From the NCBI GenBank assembly GCA_028551475.1, contig CM052354.1, forward strand, positions 24,203,258-24,267,257: a stretch of DNA of 64,000 nucleotides, read 5' to 3'. This DNA is from Casuarina equisetifolia. Taxonomy: Eukaryota; Streptophyta; Magnoliopsida; Fagales; Casuarinaceae. Within the stretch, counting starts at the first letter, position 1; every line of letters starts with the position of its first letter. Shown here piece after piece: positions 1 to 14,304 of this stretch. Below the pieces are notes generated by a model that was not told the DNA's origin, made no database searches, and was given only the letters and a program-made list of their open reading frames with translations. Position numbers and translations under genes: made by a program.

Positions 1-290
1 AATCATTTATGTTTGAACTTTAATAATTTGAAAAATTAGCTTTTATTTATAATTAGTACTATTATGTTTTTATTATTATAATGTAACCATATTTTAGTAT
101 TATAAACACTTATCTTCGTTCTAAAAAAAGCAATAAGTTTCCCTTAATACGATATGATCAAGCATACTTGTTGTGTGTCCAAGAAGGTGCCTTATAATTT
201 ATTTTTATCATTATAAATTCCAAAAATCTCAAATGAAAGATTTGGCCAACTATATCACTTCTAACATCAATAATTTAAAAATTATATAAA
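1..290. repeat. 3'-flank repeat, copy 1 (array boundary)
   Basis: This AT-rich stretch aligns almost base for base with 15442-15730 and 63737-64000, which lie about 1.1-1.3 kb beyond the stops of RLK genes A and F. Shared landmarks include the run attataatgtaaccatatt and a later gatttggcca. Because the other two copies are 3' flanks of plus-strand RLK genes, this one is probably the tail of another RLK copy lying left of the window. It has no coding content. Confidence 0.8.
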
Positions 291-1879
291 AAAAATTAGA
301 GTGATGCAAATGACGTTACGTGTGAAAATAGACAAACTTTCATCTTTTGTAAGAATTATATCACAAAAATATTGATCAAACAGCAATTGCATTGTTTGTG
401 GGCTTAATGAGCTAAATAAAATTTCTTTATACAAGACAAAAAGAAAAAAAGAAAAAGTAAGGAATGAAAACAACAAAGAAAACAAGTGACTTTGGAAATC
501 CATGCACTACATGTCATTTTAGTGTGTGATTTGTAAAGGATATGGTATAAACGGAAATAGGTTAAACGAAGCACAATTTCAAAAAGACATATAAAAAACA
601 CTTGATTTTTCAAAAAAAAAAAAACTCAATAAATAACCCTTTTGAGAATTATATCACGGACATATCCATTGAACAGAAATTAGTTGAACAAACAATAACA
701 CAGATATATTTCATGTTAAGATAATGCAAATTTCATAATTAGCAACTCTTTTTGATCTCATAATGTCTTTTAACAGCTCTCCAAAAGAATGAGCGGAAAA
801 CATTCACCACTATTGAGCGGTAACGCAGCACCACGCCATGCATAAGTGTTGACATGGATGGACCGAAGGAGAAAATCTAAATTCTCGGCCGCCATTTTAT
901 ACCAATTCCGTCTGATGTGAGTTCACTTCCACGACAAGTTTTTGCGCGTGAATTACACACTTCGTGGCTGCTCAACTCTTTAAAATGTACTTCCCCCTAT
1001 TTGTTCTCTACCTTAATCGGTTTGAATATAAAACACGATGGTCCCATCAAGTTACATAAAAATTATAGCCCATGTTTTAGCATGAATGTCAATGACATTT
1101 ATGGTTACTCGTAAAACTAATTTTTTTCATTATTACTTCTTTTTAGTCTAATGAGCTTATTTATAGAGTACATATCACACTATTTTAAAATGTTAGTCAA
1201 TACTGCATAGACAACCATAATGCGTTACTTAAATATGGATTTTTTTTTCTTGTCATTGACTGAAAATTTTAATTTATGATTGACCATCTGTGTACTAAAA
1301 TTTAGAACATGATTGTTCTATCTAAATTATTACCATTAGCAATTTTTGTTTACTTATTTTAATATGATATTAGATGGTGATATGTATATAAATTTTTTAA
1401 AATATTTTAAAACCAAATTGAAGAAAAGTAGTTAGACTTTAATTACAAATAAATGGGAAACAATGTAAATCCAAACCTCTAGTTCATTCCCAATATTTTA
1501 GTCTTGATTATCTATATTCTATAGAAGTTGAACCATTATTAATTGGCAGAAAATTTATAAGAGCCCGCATATGGGGTTGTTGAAGTAAAGCTGACGCAGG
1601 TACAGCTTAAATATGTTGTAGTATTTGTTGCTTTCAGCTCATACAAATTCAAAGTCAAAAAAAGTTTAGTCTGAACGCCTTAGAAGTCGTTGATAGATTA
1701 TTCAGATAACCTAACGATGACTGCAGTTCTAATTCTGAAAGTCATAAATTGAAGCTACCTTGTGGCCATGCATGTGGCCCCCCAGCTTGGTATAACTTGT
1801 GGTGGTTAGATAAATTGAGCGAAAACGCGATAGCGGGCTGCGCGTGGATGCGGCAAAAGTCTAAACACGCGACCCCAAC
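291..1879. other. Intergenic, AT-rich
   Basis: No gene was recognised. The short open frames here are AT-rich and look like nothing known. The stretch would hold distal promoter sequence of gene A. Confidence 0.5.
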
Positions 1880-2048
1880 TTTCATTGTCTGAATAATACT
1901 CGACTTGGGATCTCTGTGGGGTTGGTCCTATATCAGCCAGGTGGTTGAGAAGGTTCATAGTATCAGAAATATTGCAGTGCGAAGGCTGTGCTCTCTCCAA
2001 ATCTGCAATCTCATTGCTCGTCTGCTCTGCCGATCAATCTCAGAGGGG
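1880..2048 (+). promoter_or_regulatory. Leader/proximal promoter of gene A, shared with gene F
   Basis: About 150 bp before the start codon closely match the same interval upstream of gene F (about 49755-49913), including ggctgtgctctctcca and tctgccgatcaatctca. Conservation right up to both start codons supports the start call and suggests a shared 5' UTR. The reading frame upstream is open in A, but the homologous frame in F is shifted relative to the ATG, so an N-terminal extension is unlikely. No TATA box was assigned. Confidence 0.5.
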
Positions 2049-5000
2049 ATGATGAAACTCGTGGTCTTTCCTTTTTATGCTGCTTGCATCTTCGCGGTGA
2101 CTGAGGTAGCTCGGGCTCAAAATGGAACCAGCCCCGTCACTAATCCTGCTGAAGGTATGTCTCTCTTCTCTCGCTCAGGGGCACAGGGGGACACAGCGTG
2201 TTCCATTTTCTGTGCATGTGACCGGCGCCTAGAAATATGAAAATTTGTCATAATCATCATTGTTATTACACAATAGGAAAACGATGAAGGCATCGAGAAA
2301 CTTATTGCGTGATTGTTGAGAAAGCACATACTTGCACATCTATGAACTATTATAGACTTTTGGTTTCACTCGGGGATAAATTCTGCTCGACTTTCGATGT
2401 TCTCATCGTTCCGGTTGGCCTCTTTGGATCTTATGATAATTTAACAGTGCCCCCAAATCTTCTTCTCTTCATCGCCGATCAAGCCACCCACCGTAGATTA
2501 CGCTTCTTTCTCCTCTTTTCCTTTTTTTCTCTTTTGTTTATCCTTTAGTCTTTGACTCTGCATCGTGCTTACCCTACCTTTGAATTCGTACGGAATTGAA
2601 ATGGTTAAAAAAATCAAGGACGAGTTTTGCTGAATGAAGACAGATTAAAATATAATTTGTGTAAGGTCAAGAATCACTTCTAATAGTTAATCATGTTAGT
2701 TTTTCAAACCAGGAATACATCATACGACATGACGGAAGTGGTTCGTGACAATTAAGAAATCTCTAGAAACAATATCCTATTATGAGAGAAGATAAGAAAG
2801 CAACAAAAAAGTATATTATACCGCCGACTTTTAAAGATCGCTGTTGTCTTTCATGTTTTTCACAATTATCGATTGTTTTGAATTTCATTGCAGTGAGCGC
2901 TTTGAATTCAATATTTCAACAATGGAGTATCTCAGCACCATCAAACCAATGGAATATAAGTGGGGAACCCTGTAGCGGAGATGCCATCGGTTCCACCACT
3001 ATCGATGACCGCAATTATAACCCTTTTATCAAATGTGACTGTTCGTATGACAACAATGCTACTTGTCACATTACCGAACTGTATGTCCTTTTCTATTTTT
3101 TGTTTTTATTTATGTACATACTTTAACTCATACATCCGAATATGATTCAAAGTTCTCAAATGTCACATACTCCTAACTGTTTATTAGCAAATGTATGTCC
3201 TTTTCCCTTGCATGCTTTTCCCTTCCCACGCTTCTTTTCTATTCAACTTTTGCTCAAAATGACAATTTTTACATATATGAAAAAGTCTAACTAGTGCAGA
3301 AAAGGTCTAGCTTAAGTCCATAGAACACATATTTTGTGAAAGATATAGTTATTTTAGTCTCCAAAAGTTTGATTGTTGTAAATATGGTTTTTTGTCCTGA
3401 TCTGCTACCTTGCTTCAGTTATAGGTCACAAAACAATGGATATTATTTAGAAGTTTCACTGACAAAAACTGAAATAGAGAAATTTGGCAACAGAAGACCA
3501 TATGGAGAAAGAAATGTCTACGATCAACTTAAGCAAAAGAGAGTGATCCTTTTGCAGAATTATTCCCTTACAGAATTGTTGAGATAGCCCTCCCTTTGCC
3601 ACGTGACTGATTGTTGCGAAATCTTTCTAATTTTTCTTTTGTTTATTCTCTACTAGAGTGCCATAAAAAGTTTTAGTCCCTTATGGTAAACCAATGTTAA
3701 AAACTATAGCTTTCAAAATAGTTAGTTGGAATCTGGAAATGCAAATGCTTTAGGCGAAATTTGAGAGCAGGCATTCCTACCACGTTTAGCTTAAGCTTAC
3801 AATTTTGAACATCAAGCAATTAGCTTCACCTAATATGTAAGCACTTCCAATACAAGTTCAAGTCGAATCCTTTTATGCGATAATCTTGTTATAGCAATTG
3901 ATCGACCACTTTGTGGGATTGCAGAAAATGAACAATTAAAAAAACTTGAATCTTACACTTATGGATGTTCCATTTTAGTGATAGCTTGTTTCTAAAATTT
4001 CCTTTGCAGGAAGGTTTATGCCTTGAGTGTCGTCGGTGTCATCCCAGAAGAGCTATGGACTCTAACTTACCTCACCAATCTGTATGCTTCTTTTATGTTT
4101 GTTTACTTGGGGTTTGGTTGAACTTTTGTTTCCTTCTTTCTCATGTAATATAGGATAATTTACACCTCGAAATTGTTGTGCACAATATCAACCAATTAAA
4201 GTTACTCTATTTCTTTCAGGGATTTGCGCCAAAACTACTTGACAGGTAGCCTACCCTCATCCATCAGCAATCTAACTCGCATGCAGTACTTGTAAGCTCA
4301 TTCAATTTAAAATCCCTTAAGGAAAAGGTAACTTAATCCTATTTAACCTTTCCTGTTTCTCTTGTGTTCAATTCATTAGGTCTTTTGGAATTAACGCATT
4401 ATCGGGAGAGCTTCCAAAGGAAGTTGGAGAGCTTACCAATTTAAAATCATTGTAAGTTATCCTTATTCTCAATTTAGCAAGTCACCTATGTGGCCTTCTG
4501 CATTTCATAAACTTGACATTGATTATCTAAAGCCAAGAGAATAAAATCGTTGGCTTGTAATTCGGGTATTGTTTCACTTGTTAAATCTTCAGGTCTTTTG
4601 CATCAAACAACTTCTCAGGATCTTTGCCATCTGAATTTGGGAATTTAGTGAATTTAGAGCAAATGTAAGTAGTAGTACAAAGCTGGTCTTCTTTTCTCAT
4701 TGTAAGTTTAGAACCATTTGATTGAATTTTAGCCAGGTTACCCAAACATTGCAAATGGTGCTTTAAATGTTCTGTCCTGGCTTGGGTAATGAGAACCTCG
4801 TGACGAGCAATCCTTTGATATGTATAGGCTGAGAATTCAACTATAGCCTGAGACATTTGTTTCATTTTCTAAATCATCATCTATTGCCATAAAATTTTCA
4901 TTTGAGGTGACTGTTCAAACTATATTCACGAAATTGTTTTTCACCTCGACAGCTACTTGACTAGTTCTGGTGTTAGTGGCGAGATTCCTTCCTCGTTTGC

Positions 5001-8000
5001 TAACTTACGAAACCTCCGGACAGCGTAAGAACTTCCTTCTACTTTTCCCAATAAATGATCCATAAAATACATGATGATTGATATAAAAACAAGAAACGAA
5101 TCGAGTTGTTTGAGGAAATACTTTTTTCGGTTTCAGGTGGGTATCAGACACTGAACTCACAGGCAGGATACCAGACTTCATTGGCAATTGGTCAAAACTT
5201 AACGTCTTGTAAGATGATATTGCTGGCCCTATCCTTTTTGTCTTTGTTCAATCATCTTTGAGAAGGCTCTAGCACTCAGTCGCCCAGAATGTCCGAAATA
5301 ATAAAACATTCTTGTTTTAAGATTTATGATTGAACAAATTCTGAAGTGTAGTTGTATGCGATTTCAGAAGGCTTCAAGGAAACTCTTTTCAAGGTCCGAT
5401 ACCCTCTACATTTTCCAGTTTGACTTCTCTAACAGAGCTGTGAGTGTCTGCATCTTTTTGTTTAACTTTATTTTATATTTTCCTAGCTTTGTAATTCTGT
5501 TAAGCTGACATTAGATATCTGATATTGCTCTAGGCGAATAAGTGATTTGCTTAATGGGAGTTCTTCACTGGCATTCATAAAGGATATGAAGTCTCTGAGT
5601 GTCTTGTAAGGAAAAACCATTGAGGCTTATGATTCCCAAATTCCAGAAAACGAGCATATATGTTCTTTCCTTTTCTTTTCTTTTCTTTTTTTTCTTTCTT
5701 TTTGGCTTTTCCTGAATATGCTATAACCATTTAGTTACATGCATTGCAGAGTTTTGAGGAACAATAATATTACCGACTCCATTCCATCGACTATAGGAGA
5801 ATACCAAAGTTTGACACAGCTGTAAGTCGTAGCCATCTGTTCATAATTCTTGAGACACATCAAAGCTTGCATTATTTTAGGTTAAATTTTAATTGACTCC
5901 AAAGCTGTGAAAACAGGATCTCTCTGTACTTGTCGTATTGAACAGACTCCACCTAAAGAAAAGAAAGATATTTGAAATGATTGTTGCGTTGATATTTAGA
6001 TAAAAATCAAGCATCGTCATTACTGTCAATACCCCTGCAGCACAGGCAGATCCGAGCTTTCGGTTTTCCTAACTAACATAGGCCACTGCAATTAAACTAG
6101 TCCAATTTCTTTTCACATCCATTTATCTTATCTTAGTTCTATGTAGTTATAACTTCTGATATTACTATCTTAAGTTCCCGTTGGTAGGGTCGAGTGAATG
6201 GCCTTGGGGCTGCTTAATCCTGGAGATTGGGAAAACAAATGCACAAACACGACTCTACAGCAACCTCTAGGAAATTTCTAAGGAGATCCAACCTTTTCCA
6301 TCAAATTCATTCCTGTCCTTCCCATTAGTACCAAAGGGATTATATGCTGCTCGGCCAACCAGTACGGACAATGGCCTCAAAGCTACTACTACACCTGCTA
6401 CACGCTTCTAGTCCTGCTGGTTCCCCCTTCTTCACGCTATCATCTTGTTGAAGCAGGGAGTCTTCCGCCTTGTGGTGACAACTAGGATGCTGCCCTGACA
6501 TAAAACTAAGTCCACGCTGGCCTCTTCCTGACACACGCAACATACTACTGGGCCAAAAGTTATGTTTAATAGTTGGGTACCCGCAGACTTGCCAACCACC
6601 CATTGGTCCCACTTATGTGGCAGGCACCAGCAAGCCCATTTGCACAAAGGTTTAAATCCGGAACCTACTCTAACATCAATTATTAGGACTCTCAATACTA
6701 CTAAAAGATATAATCGATTGCATGACTTAACAATGCCTGCAAACTTTCTAGCTACCCAGTACGCCCCCACCCATGTAAGCACGTTCCAACATACACTTTG
6801 CTTGTTCCTTCTTTATTGTTTAGACGATGCATAACGCTTCAGTTTAGTTAGCTTCAATTGCATGAAGATCACAAGTGTTTATTACTTCCTGTAGATTACA
6901 ACTTTTCTGCATCTCACAACCCTTTGATAGTTTCATCTTTTACAGTCCATATGACGTATTATATATGATTTCAGGGATTTGAGCTTTAACAATATAATGG
7001 GGCCAATTCCTGATTCCCTTTTCAACTTGAGTTTGCTCTCTCACTTGTAATATACCTCTTTTTGCTCAGCTGCACTGTATAAATTCCATCTTACTCTTTT
7101 TTGCATTAAAGCATGTACTATTTTCCTTGTTATTAGGTTTCTTGGGAACAATCAGTTAAATGGCACCCTCCCTACAGAAAAAAGTGCAAATCTTCTCAAC
7201 ATGTAAGTAACAAGACATTATGAATGCTTCCAAGATTATAGTACATTTCAAATCGATGTCTTACAACTGGTTGTCAATTGTAAAAACAGCCCTTTTTGGT
7301 AGAATAACACATAACTTTTTTTTATTTTGTCTCATTTGTGTATATGAAGGATTGTACTCTATCTAATGTTGAGCAATAGTGCAGGAAAATATCCCTTATT
7401 GAGTACATGCTATTTTAAAGGCACAATTTAGTAGAATAAATAGTTCGTATAAACACATAATAAAATCTCATCAAAGATAAGTATACATTAATACACTAAG
7501 ATGTCCCAATCATATTAGAGAAAGTGTTTTCACATAGGGTGATCATAAACTGTTCTGCACTCAAGTTAATCAAATTTATTTCCATTAATCAATTTAGGAT
7601 TACTTTGAACAACTAAGAGTTTTCATTTTCGATTATAGATTTCCAATGTTTATGGAGTAATTATAAAGTAGATTCCTACCACCACCAAACTGAGTTGTAA
7701 TGGCCTAATCTTATAGCATTTCAAAATATAAATCTTGGTGAATATACAAAGCCATTTCTACTAAAATACTTATAATGATCTTCACTATTTAGAGCTACTA
7801 GACCTGCTTATTGAAATATCAAAAAATTATCTAAATATATGCATTTCTATTTGTAATAGAATAAGTAAAGGTGGCATTATGGGGAGAAATGGAAACTAGA
7901 GATTTTTTATTTTATTTTGATGTGCAAAATTTATTCAATGCATTAATGTTAATTCACCAATGCTCGATTAAAGTGAACTGCATTGTTTTCTAATTGGATT

Positions 8001-11000
8001 GAGCATATATCTAATGTCATTATAATGTTATGCTTGCAGTGATTTGTCTTACAATAATTTGGTGGGAAGCTTTCCTTCGTGGGTCAGCCAACAAAATTTG
8101 CAATTGTATGTCTACTATTGTCTATTACTTCCAAACTATGTTTAATTGTATTTAAGTATTATACATATTTTATACTAATTATTTAAAGATTTACAACTTG
8201 ATAACCCAAATATCATATTTTCTCTTATTAAAAAACTTACGAAACCTTGAATTTTAAACATGGGCTTCCAACTTGCTTTCAATAATGATGAAACTGACAT
8301 TTAAATCACATGGGAATACTGTGCAGCAATATAGTTGCTAACAATTTCACAACGGAAAGTTCATACAACAGGTAAATCTCTCCATGTTGTTTTTTCTACT
8401 TCATGTGATTTTTTTTTTGGCTGAGGTTTTGATTGTATTATTATTGTTGCATGAATAACTATACATGAATTTTATATATAAAGAAATACTGTGAACTAAA
8501 TAAGAAAGTATTAAATATACTACAAATGGACAAAGAAATTGAGAAACCTATTACTACTAGGAAAGAAAATTATGAATCTACTATATTTAAAAAAGGGACT
8601 CGTGATTTAAAAAAAAAAAAAAGGGAAAAAAATCCAAATCCTATGCAATTTTTTCACTTCTTTTCTTGATTTTCAAATAGGGACAAAGTATTTCATTAAC
8701 TATAAATAGAAAATTAATTAGCTACTCCCTAATATGTAAATTTGTTGTGCTGTGGATATTCAATCTCATACCACAAAGGTGTAGAGTTGTGTGCTTGGTT
8801 AAATATAATTGTTTTCTCCCATTTTATGAGTTGGTTCTTTAGGTGGGCTTAGGCCTTCCTAATATGGCATCACAACCTATGTCTTTTTTAGCACCTTTAT
8901 AAATTTGGATAAGTTAGATTCATGCAAAAAGCAACACCCCAATATGGATGTCCAAACACATACTATAGTGAGAGAGTGTGTTGCGGTGTGGATGTTTAGT
9001 CTTATATTGCTAAGTGTGAAGTTACATGTCTAGTTAACTATGGTTGTTTTTATCCACTCCATGAGCTAGTTTGTTAGATGAATTTGGGCTTTCGTGTTGC
9101 GGTGTAGATGTTTAGTCTTATATTGCTAAGTGTGAAGTTACATGTCTAGTTAACTATGGTTGTTTTTATCTACTCCATGAGCTAGTTTGTTAAATGAATT
9201 TGGGCTTTCTTACAAAATCACTTGTCATGACATGCCCATTAAAAGGAGTAAACCATTAAGCATACCATGGCAAGCTAATCAAAGTGACCAATGGAGGGAA
9301 ACACGAACCGATTGATGTTAAGTTTACTAATAAATAAATTACTTCATCCCTGATCTTTTCCATGCCTTGAGTTCTATATGTTAGAAAAATCCAATGCATA
9401 AGATTGTTGGGTGGTCCTTTTGTACTTTATTTTTGTAACATTCTTATGTCATGGTGTAATGTTATTATGTGGTAGCCAAATCATTGCCATTAAATAGAAG
9501 ATATATAAAAGAACAAGAAGAAAATATAAGGTATTCCTAAAACTTCTACCTATATCTAGACTTTAAAACTTACATATGTTTTATGGAATATGTTGTCCTA
9601 TAGTCCCATAGTTAACTAGCCAAAAATTACCAAAATCTGTCAAAGTGAAAAGTTCATTTTATGAACTAGAATTGCCCAGAACAACTTATGTCATCTTTTT
9701 AAGATTTATAGTCTAGAGAATTTAGCTCAATTAGTTACGCAAAAGATAAGGCAAAACTTAAATGGGTGACATCATTTCTATCTAAAAAATAAATAAATAA
9801 AAGAAAAGATAATCTTAGATACAATAAAAGATATAAAATCAATTCATTATAAATATTATTACCTTTTAAATGAAAGTTGGCTACATGTTGAGGACTTAAA
9901 CTCAATTTCTTTGTTTGATGATTCCAATTTCTATCTTGTGTTAGACAACCAAAAGTATTACCTTTTCAAGAAGTCTCTTTTATCATAGGGCCATATGTGT
10001 CCAATTATCGAGAGAATATTTATATACTCAAGTGTCGGAATTTTTTGATCTTAGGCAACAACTTATCACATTCTAGGATGAAACATTTTAAGAAATGAGA
10101 TATGAAGGACATTGTACCACATTAGTCTTTTGGGTTGAAGTTTCATGCTCATAACAAAGTGATATCAAAACCAACCCATGACCAATGTCCAATGCCAGTG
10201 CCAAGTGCCTAAAGGTGGATAGACAAAGGGGGCACCTAACAATTAGGGGATCACAATAGAGAATGTTTATTTGCACGTCACCAAGTGAGCATTTCTCTTT
10301 ACATAAGTGAAAACTTAATTCCAAGAAGAATGTGTGTATGAATCAAATATACTTCATTACTACTCACATTTCAATTGTAGCCAAAAGTACAATATTCTGG
10401 ACACATGAAACATAATGGAGCTTTAGTGCTTCTTAAAATACAATGTTCTCACTAAATGCTTTTCCTTCTACTTTCAGTGCTTTCCCTTTAGGATGGAACT
10501 GCCTCCAACGAAGCTTTCCTTGCAATCGAGGCTCTGGAAGATGTAAGTACAAATAAAAGCATATCCTTAGTTACAAGATTGAACTTCAAGTTTTTTTCCA
10601 AACATTGATATGGACACAATCCAAGCTGTTAGCACTCCTAATCTTAAAGTAATGGTAATTGGATATAACATTTTAAAGGGTTAATTAGAAAGTATGCATT
10701 ATAATTAATTTCCAACAAAAAAAGCCATCATTGTCAATCATTTGGAAAGGTATGAACTTGGCTACAAAGCCAAATATTGGACTTAAAGATTAGTTTAACC
10801 ATTTTAACTAACATTTTAGTTTCAAATAAAAAAGGAAGTGTAATCATTCCTAACATAAACTAAGTACTTATGAAGACATCAAGACATATAGGATATCAAT
10901 TTGTAAATGGGATATTTTCTTACCTTACATTCTGATTAAGTGTTTCTATTTTGGATTTTAGATTATAACTTTAGCATTAAGTGTGGTGGTCCTCAGATTA

Positions 11001-14000
11001 CATCCTCTAATGGGATTGTATATGAAAGGGATAATGAGACACTTGGTCCAGCAACATATTATGTGACTAGTACAAACAGGTGGGCAGTAAGCAATGTTGG
11101 GTATTTTACTGGATCCAACAATCCCCAATATACAAGTTCTTCATCATCTCCGTTCACAAATACTCTAGATTCAGAGCTATTCCAAACAACTCGACTCTCT
11201 GCTTCATCACTAAGATACTATGGTTTGGGGCTGGAGAATGGGAACTACACTGTAAGGCTTCAATTTGCAGAAATTGCTTTTCCCAACTCCTCCACATGGC
11301 AAAGCCTTGGGAGACGTGTCTTCAATATTTATATTCAGGTCTATAAGATATTATTGAATTATTTGGAAGTTAGATTCTTTGAAAAAAGGCCCTAAGGCGC
11401 ATGTAACAAAATTGGATATTGAACTCATTTTGTTTCGTTCAATGTTTGACTTTGTTTTTCCAGGGAAACCGGGTTTTACTGAATTTCGACATACGAAGGG
11501 AGGCTGGTGGAGTCTCTTTCAAAGCGGTTTCTAGGGAATTTCAAGTGCAGGTATCGGAAAACTACCTTGAAGTCCATCTCTTTTGGGCTGGAAAAGGAAC
11601 TTGCTGCATACCTGCTCAAGGCACTTACGGCCCTTCTATTTCTGCGATCAGTGCTACCCCAGGTAATATGTTACAAGAGTCAGGTTTAAGAATTGCTTTC
11701 CTCACTGTGGTACCATGGTTTTAATGGTCTTGCTTTTGTTTAGATTTTGAACCCACAGTTGATAACCGGCCTCCAAGCAGCAAGAAGAATACGACTGGCC
11801 TGGTCGTAGGTGTAGTTGTTGGCGTTGGAGGTTTCTGCTTTCTTGTTATTTTTGTGACTTTGTACATTGTTCGAAGATGGAGACAGCTTACAATCAATGA
11901 CGATGAGGGTAAGTCAAATTATATCTCATATCAATCTACGTATTAGAAATATGGAGCTTTTGCCTATTTATACCTCTATCTACATATAGACACACATAAC
12001 ACATCAACAAGTTCTTTTCCTGTTCATTCTCCATCTTCAGTAGAACACATTTTGGGCAAAAACACAATGGTTGTATGCTTAACAAGAAGAGAAGTCGTGT
12101 ATTAAAGATGTAGAAATAGGTCGCACTTTTAATCACAAAGCACTTTAAGCAAATTTATTATGGTTAAAACATGTGCTTATGTTGAAATTTCAGAGCTCTT
12201 GGAAATAGATGCTAGGACAGTTACTTTCAGCTACGCTGAACTAAAGTCGGCTACCGAAGACTTTAGTCATGCTAATAAGCTGGGAGAGGGAGGATTTGGA
12301 CCTGTCTTCAAGGTAAGTCTTTATTCTTATCTAGGACGAAAAGTGGCCAAGTCCATGTCAATGCCTTGAACTTGACTACCTAACATAATTCTATAGCTTT
12401 CATAGATCTATTTCTATTTCCATTTCCAAGAAAAATTGTAAATTTTGATATTTGAGATTTGAGATTTGATAGCATTGAAAATCATTAGATAAGGGATTAC
12501 ATTGGATGAAAGATATAATAGATGACTAAGGGTTTTCTAAAGTATTTTTAGTTACATTCTTATGTTTTTTTGAAATCTTGTCTTAAACAGGGAACACTTA
12601 ATGATGAAAGAGTAATTGCTGTAAAGAAATTATCTATAACATCACATCAAGGAAAGAACCAATTCCTAAATGAGATTGCCACAATATCTACCGTACAACA
12701 TCGCAACCTTGTGAAATTGTATGGATGTTGCATCGAGGGAGCCCAACGACTCCTTGTTTATGAGTTTCTAGAGAATGGAAGTCTTGATCAAGCATTATTT
12801 GGTATGTGAATGCATTTGTACTCGTGCTTTCCCTCCCTCTCTCTTCTCTTTATCTCTCTACATATTTCTCATTGTTTGGTATATGAATGCTTTCACATGC
12901 ATGCTCTATATGTTAAGTAGTAAAGTCTTATATGCTTGCACGTGGCAGGAAATAAAAGTTTGAATCTTGATTGGTCAACACGTTATGAAATTTGTTTGGG
13001 TGTAGCAAGAGGTCTAGTGTACCTTCATGAAGAGTCAAGGCTCCGAATTGTACACCGAGATGTGAAAGCTAGTAATATCTTGCTAGATCATAATCTTATT
13101 CCCAAAATATCAGACTTTGGGTTGGCCAAGCTTTATGATGATAAAAAGACTCACATAAGCACCCGTGTTGCAGGAACAATGTAAGATCCTCAAGGCTTCA
13201 TTTCACATGTTGTCTTTCTGAAATATAAAATCCTTTTTTTTTTAATTTTTAATTATCTTGTGCTAAATTTGGCATGTGATTGTTACTGATGCAGTGGGTA
13301 TTTGGCACCAGAGTATGCCATGCGTGGCCACCTTACGGAGAAGGCTGATGTGTTTTCCTTTGGTGTTTTGGCCCTTGAGCTTGTTAGTGGAAGGCCAAAT
13401 GCCGACTCAACCTTGCAAGAAGAGGAAATATATCTACTTGAATGGGTACGAAAAAAAATTTCTTGCCCCATTTCCCATTGTGATATGTCTTCCAATGAGA
13501 AGGATTTCAAATCACTTTAAATAGTTCCATTAGCACATATCTGTTTCTAGCCATGGTTTCCCGATTAATGACAAACATAACCGTTGCAGCTATGTTGTTT
13601 CTACCAAAAACTTGAAACAAGATTAAAACTTGGATCATGTTGAGAGGAAATTCGGACTGTTAAAATTGAAAACAAAAGATTTATTACCATCACAAATGAC
13701 CCTATCGTTGAACATGTTCTTGCTTGCTGACACAATTACAGTACTCCAAGGAGGCTGCACTATATTCTGAATCATTGAGACTTGTTGAAACAATTGGACT
13801 ACTTAGATCCACCACCTTTTTAATTTATCTCTCTTGAAAGTAGACGCAGCTATCGGAATTGGAATGCTTGGTTCCACCATTTGATACTATATTTTGAAGC
13901 CTAAAATTCTACATCCTTCTCAGGCTTGGCAATTACATGAAAACAAATCTGAAGTTGAGCTTGTGGACTCTACATTATCAAACTTCAATGAAGAGGAAGT

Positions 14001-14304
14001 GAAACGCGTGATAGGAGTGTCTCTATTGTGCACACAAGCATCCCCAATGTTACGACCATCAATGTCGCGCGTGGTGGCAATGCTTGCAGGTGATATTGAA
14101 GTCAGTACTGCAACCTCAAGACCTGCATATTTGACTGATTGGAAGTTTGATGATGTTACAAGCTTCATGACTGATGATGAAACCAAGGGAAACGCTAATC
14201 GCAATTTTGACTCATCAACAAGTGCAAGCGTGGCGGCCGATTTAGAGAATTCAGAATTAAGTCCTAGACCCATGCTGCATGAGAGTACCAAAGCAGGTTG
14301 GTGA
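2049..14304 (+). CDS. Gene A: LRR-malectin receptor-like Ser/Thr kinase (LRR-VIII-2), complete
   Basis: Predicted plasma-membrane receptor kinase, 1029 aa in 24 exons: 2049-2154, 2894-3080, 4010-4081, 4220-4291, 4380-4451, 4593-4664, 4953-5024, 5137-5208, 5368-5439, 5534-5605, 5750-5821, 6975-7046, 7137-7202, 8040-8105, 8327-8371, 10478-10542, 10962-11338, 11464-11662, 11744-11908, 12194-12312, 12591-12801, 12949-13180, 13295-13445, 13924-14304. The lengths sum to 3090 nt, a multiple of three, with GT/AG junctions. Order: signal peptide (about 1-23, ending VARA|QNGT), Cys-containing cap, 72-nt LRR exons (about 98-397), malectin-like domain (about 419-608), membrane helix (about 629-651), kinase. 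Kinase motifs: LGEGGFG (695-701), AVKK with K717, HRD with D813, DFG (831-833), LAPEYA. It is the RD type, so probably active. The start is one of two tandem ATGs. The exon pattern and motifs match the At1g56130/At1g56140 family. The ligand is unknown, and no transcript evidence is available. Confidence 0.93.
5822..6974 (+). other. Long intron 11 of gene A
   Basis: This 1.15-kb intron separates two LRR exons. The part near 6600-6850 is shared with intron 11 of F (54050-54660). The part near 6190-6545 is more GC-rich than its surroundings and seems absent from F, so it may be an old insertion. No coding content was recognised. Confidence 0.45.
8372..10477 (+). other. Long intron 15 of gene A
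   Basis: This 2.1-kb intron lies between the last LRR exon and the pre-malectin exon. It is homologous throughout to the equivalent intron of F (56257-58145). It contains a two-copy tandem repeat and no recognisable coding sequence. Confidence 0.6.
8979..9210. repeat. 116-bp tandem duplication, two copies
   Basis: The unit beginning tgttgcggtgt starts at 8979 and again at 9095. The two copies differ at only a few bases, so the duplication is recent. A much more diverged relative lies at about 8741-8860. Gene F has a single degenerate equivalent near 56930-57030. Confidence 0.85.

Noticed and set aside
1905-2048. In-frame N-terminal extension of gene A
   Set aside because: The homologous stretch in F runs in a different frame relative to the ATG, so the extension is not conserved. 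The hydrophobic signal peptide starts at the tandem ATG.
10088-10324. 78-codon minus-strand ORF in intron 15 of gene A
   Set aside because: The corresponding intron of F does not keep the frame.
13920-14291. Open antisense frame opposite the last kinase exon (similar ones at 21266-21541, 32209-32493, 48206-48394 and 62168-62521)
   Set aside because: It recurs because it mirrors the conserved kinase exon on the opposite strand. The sense frame explains it fully.
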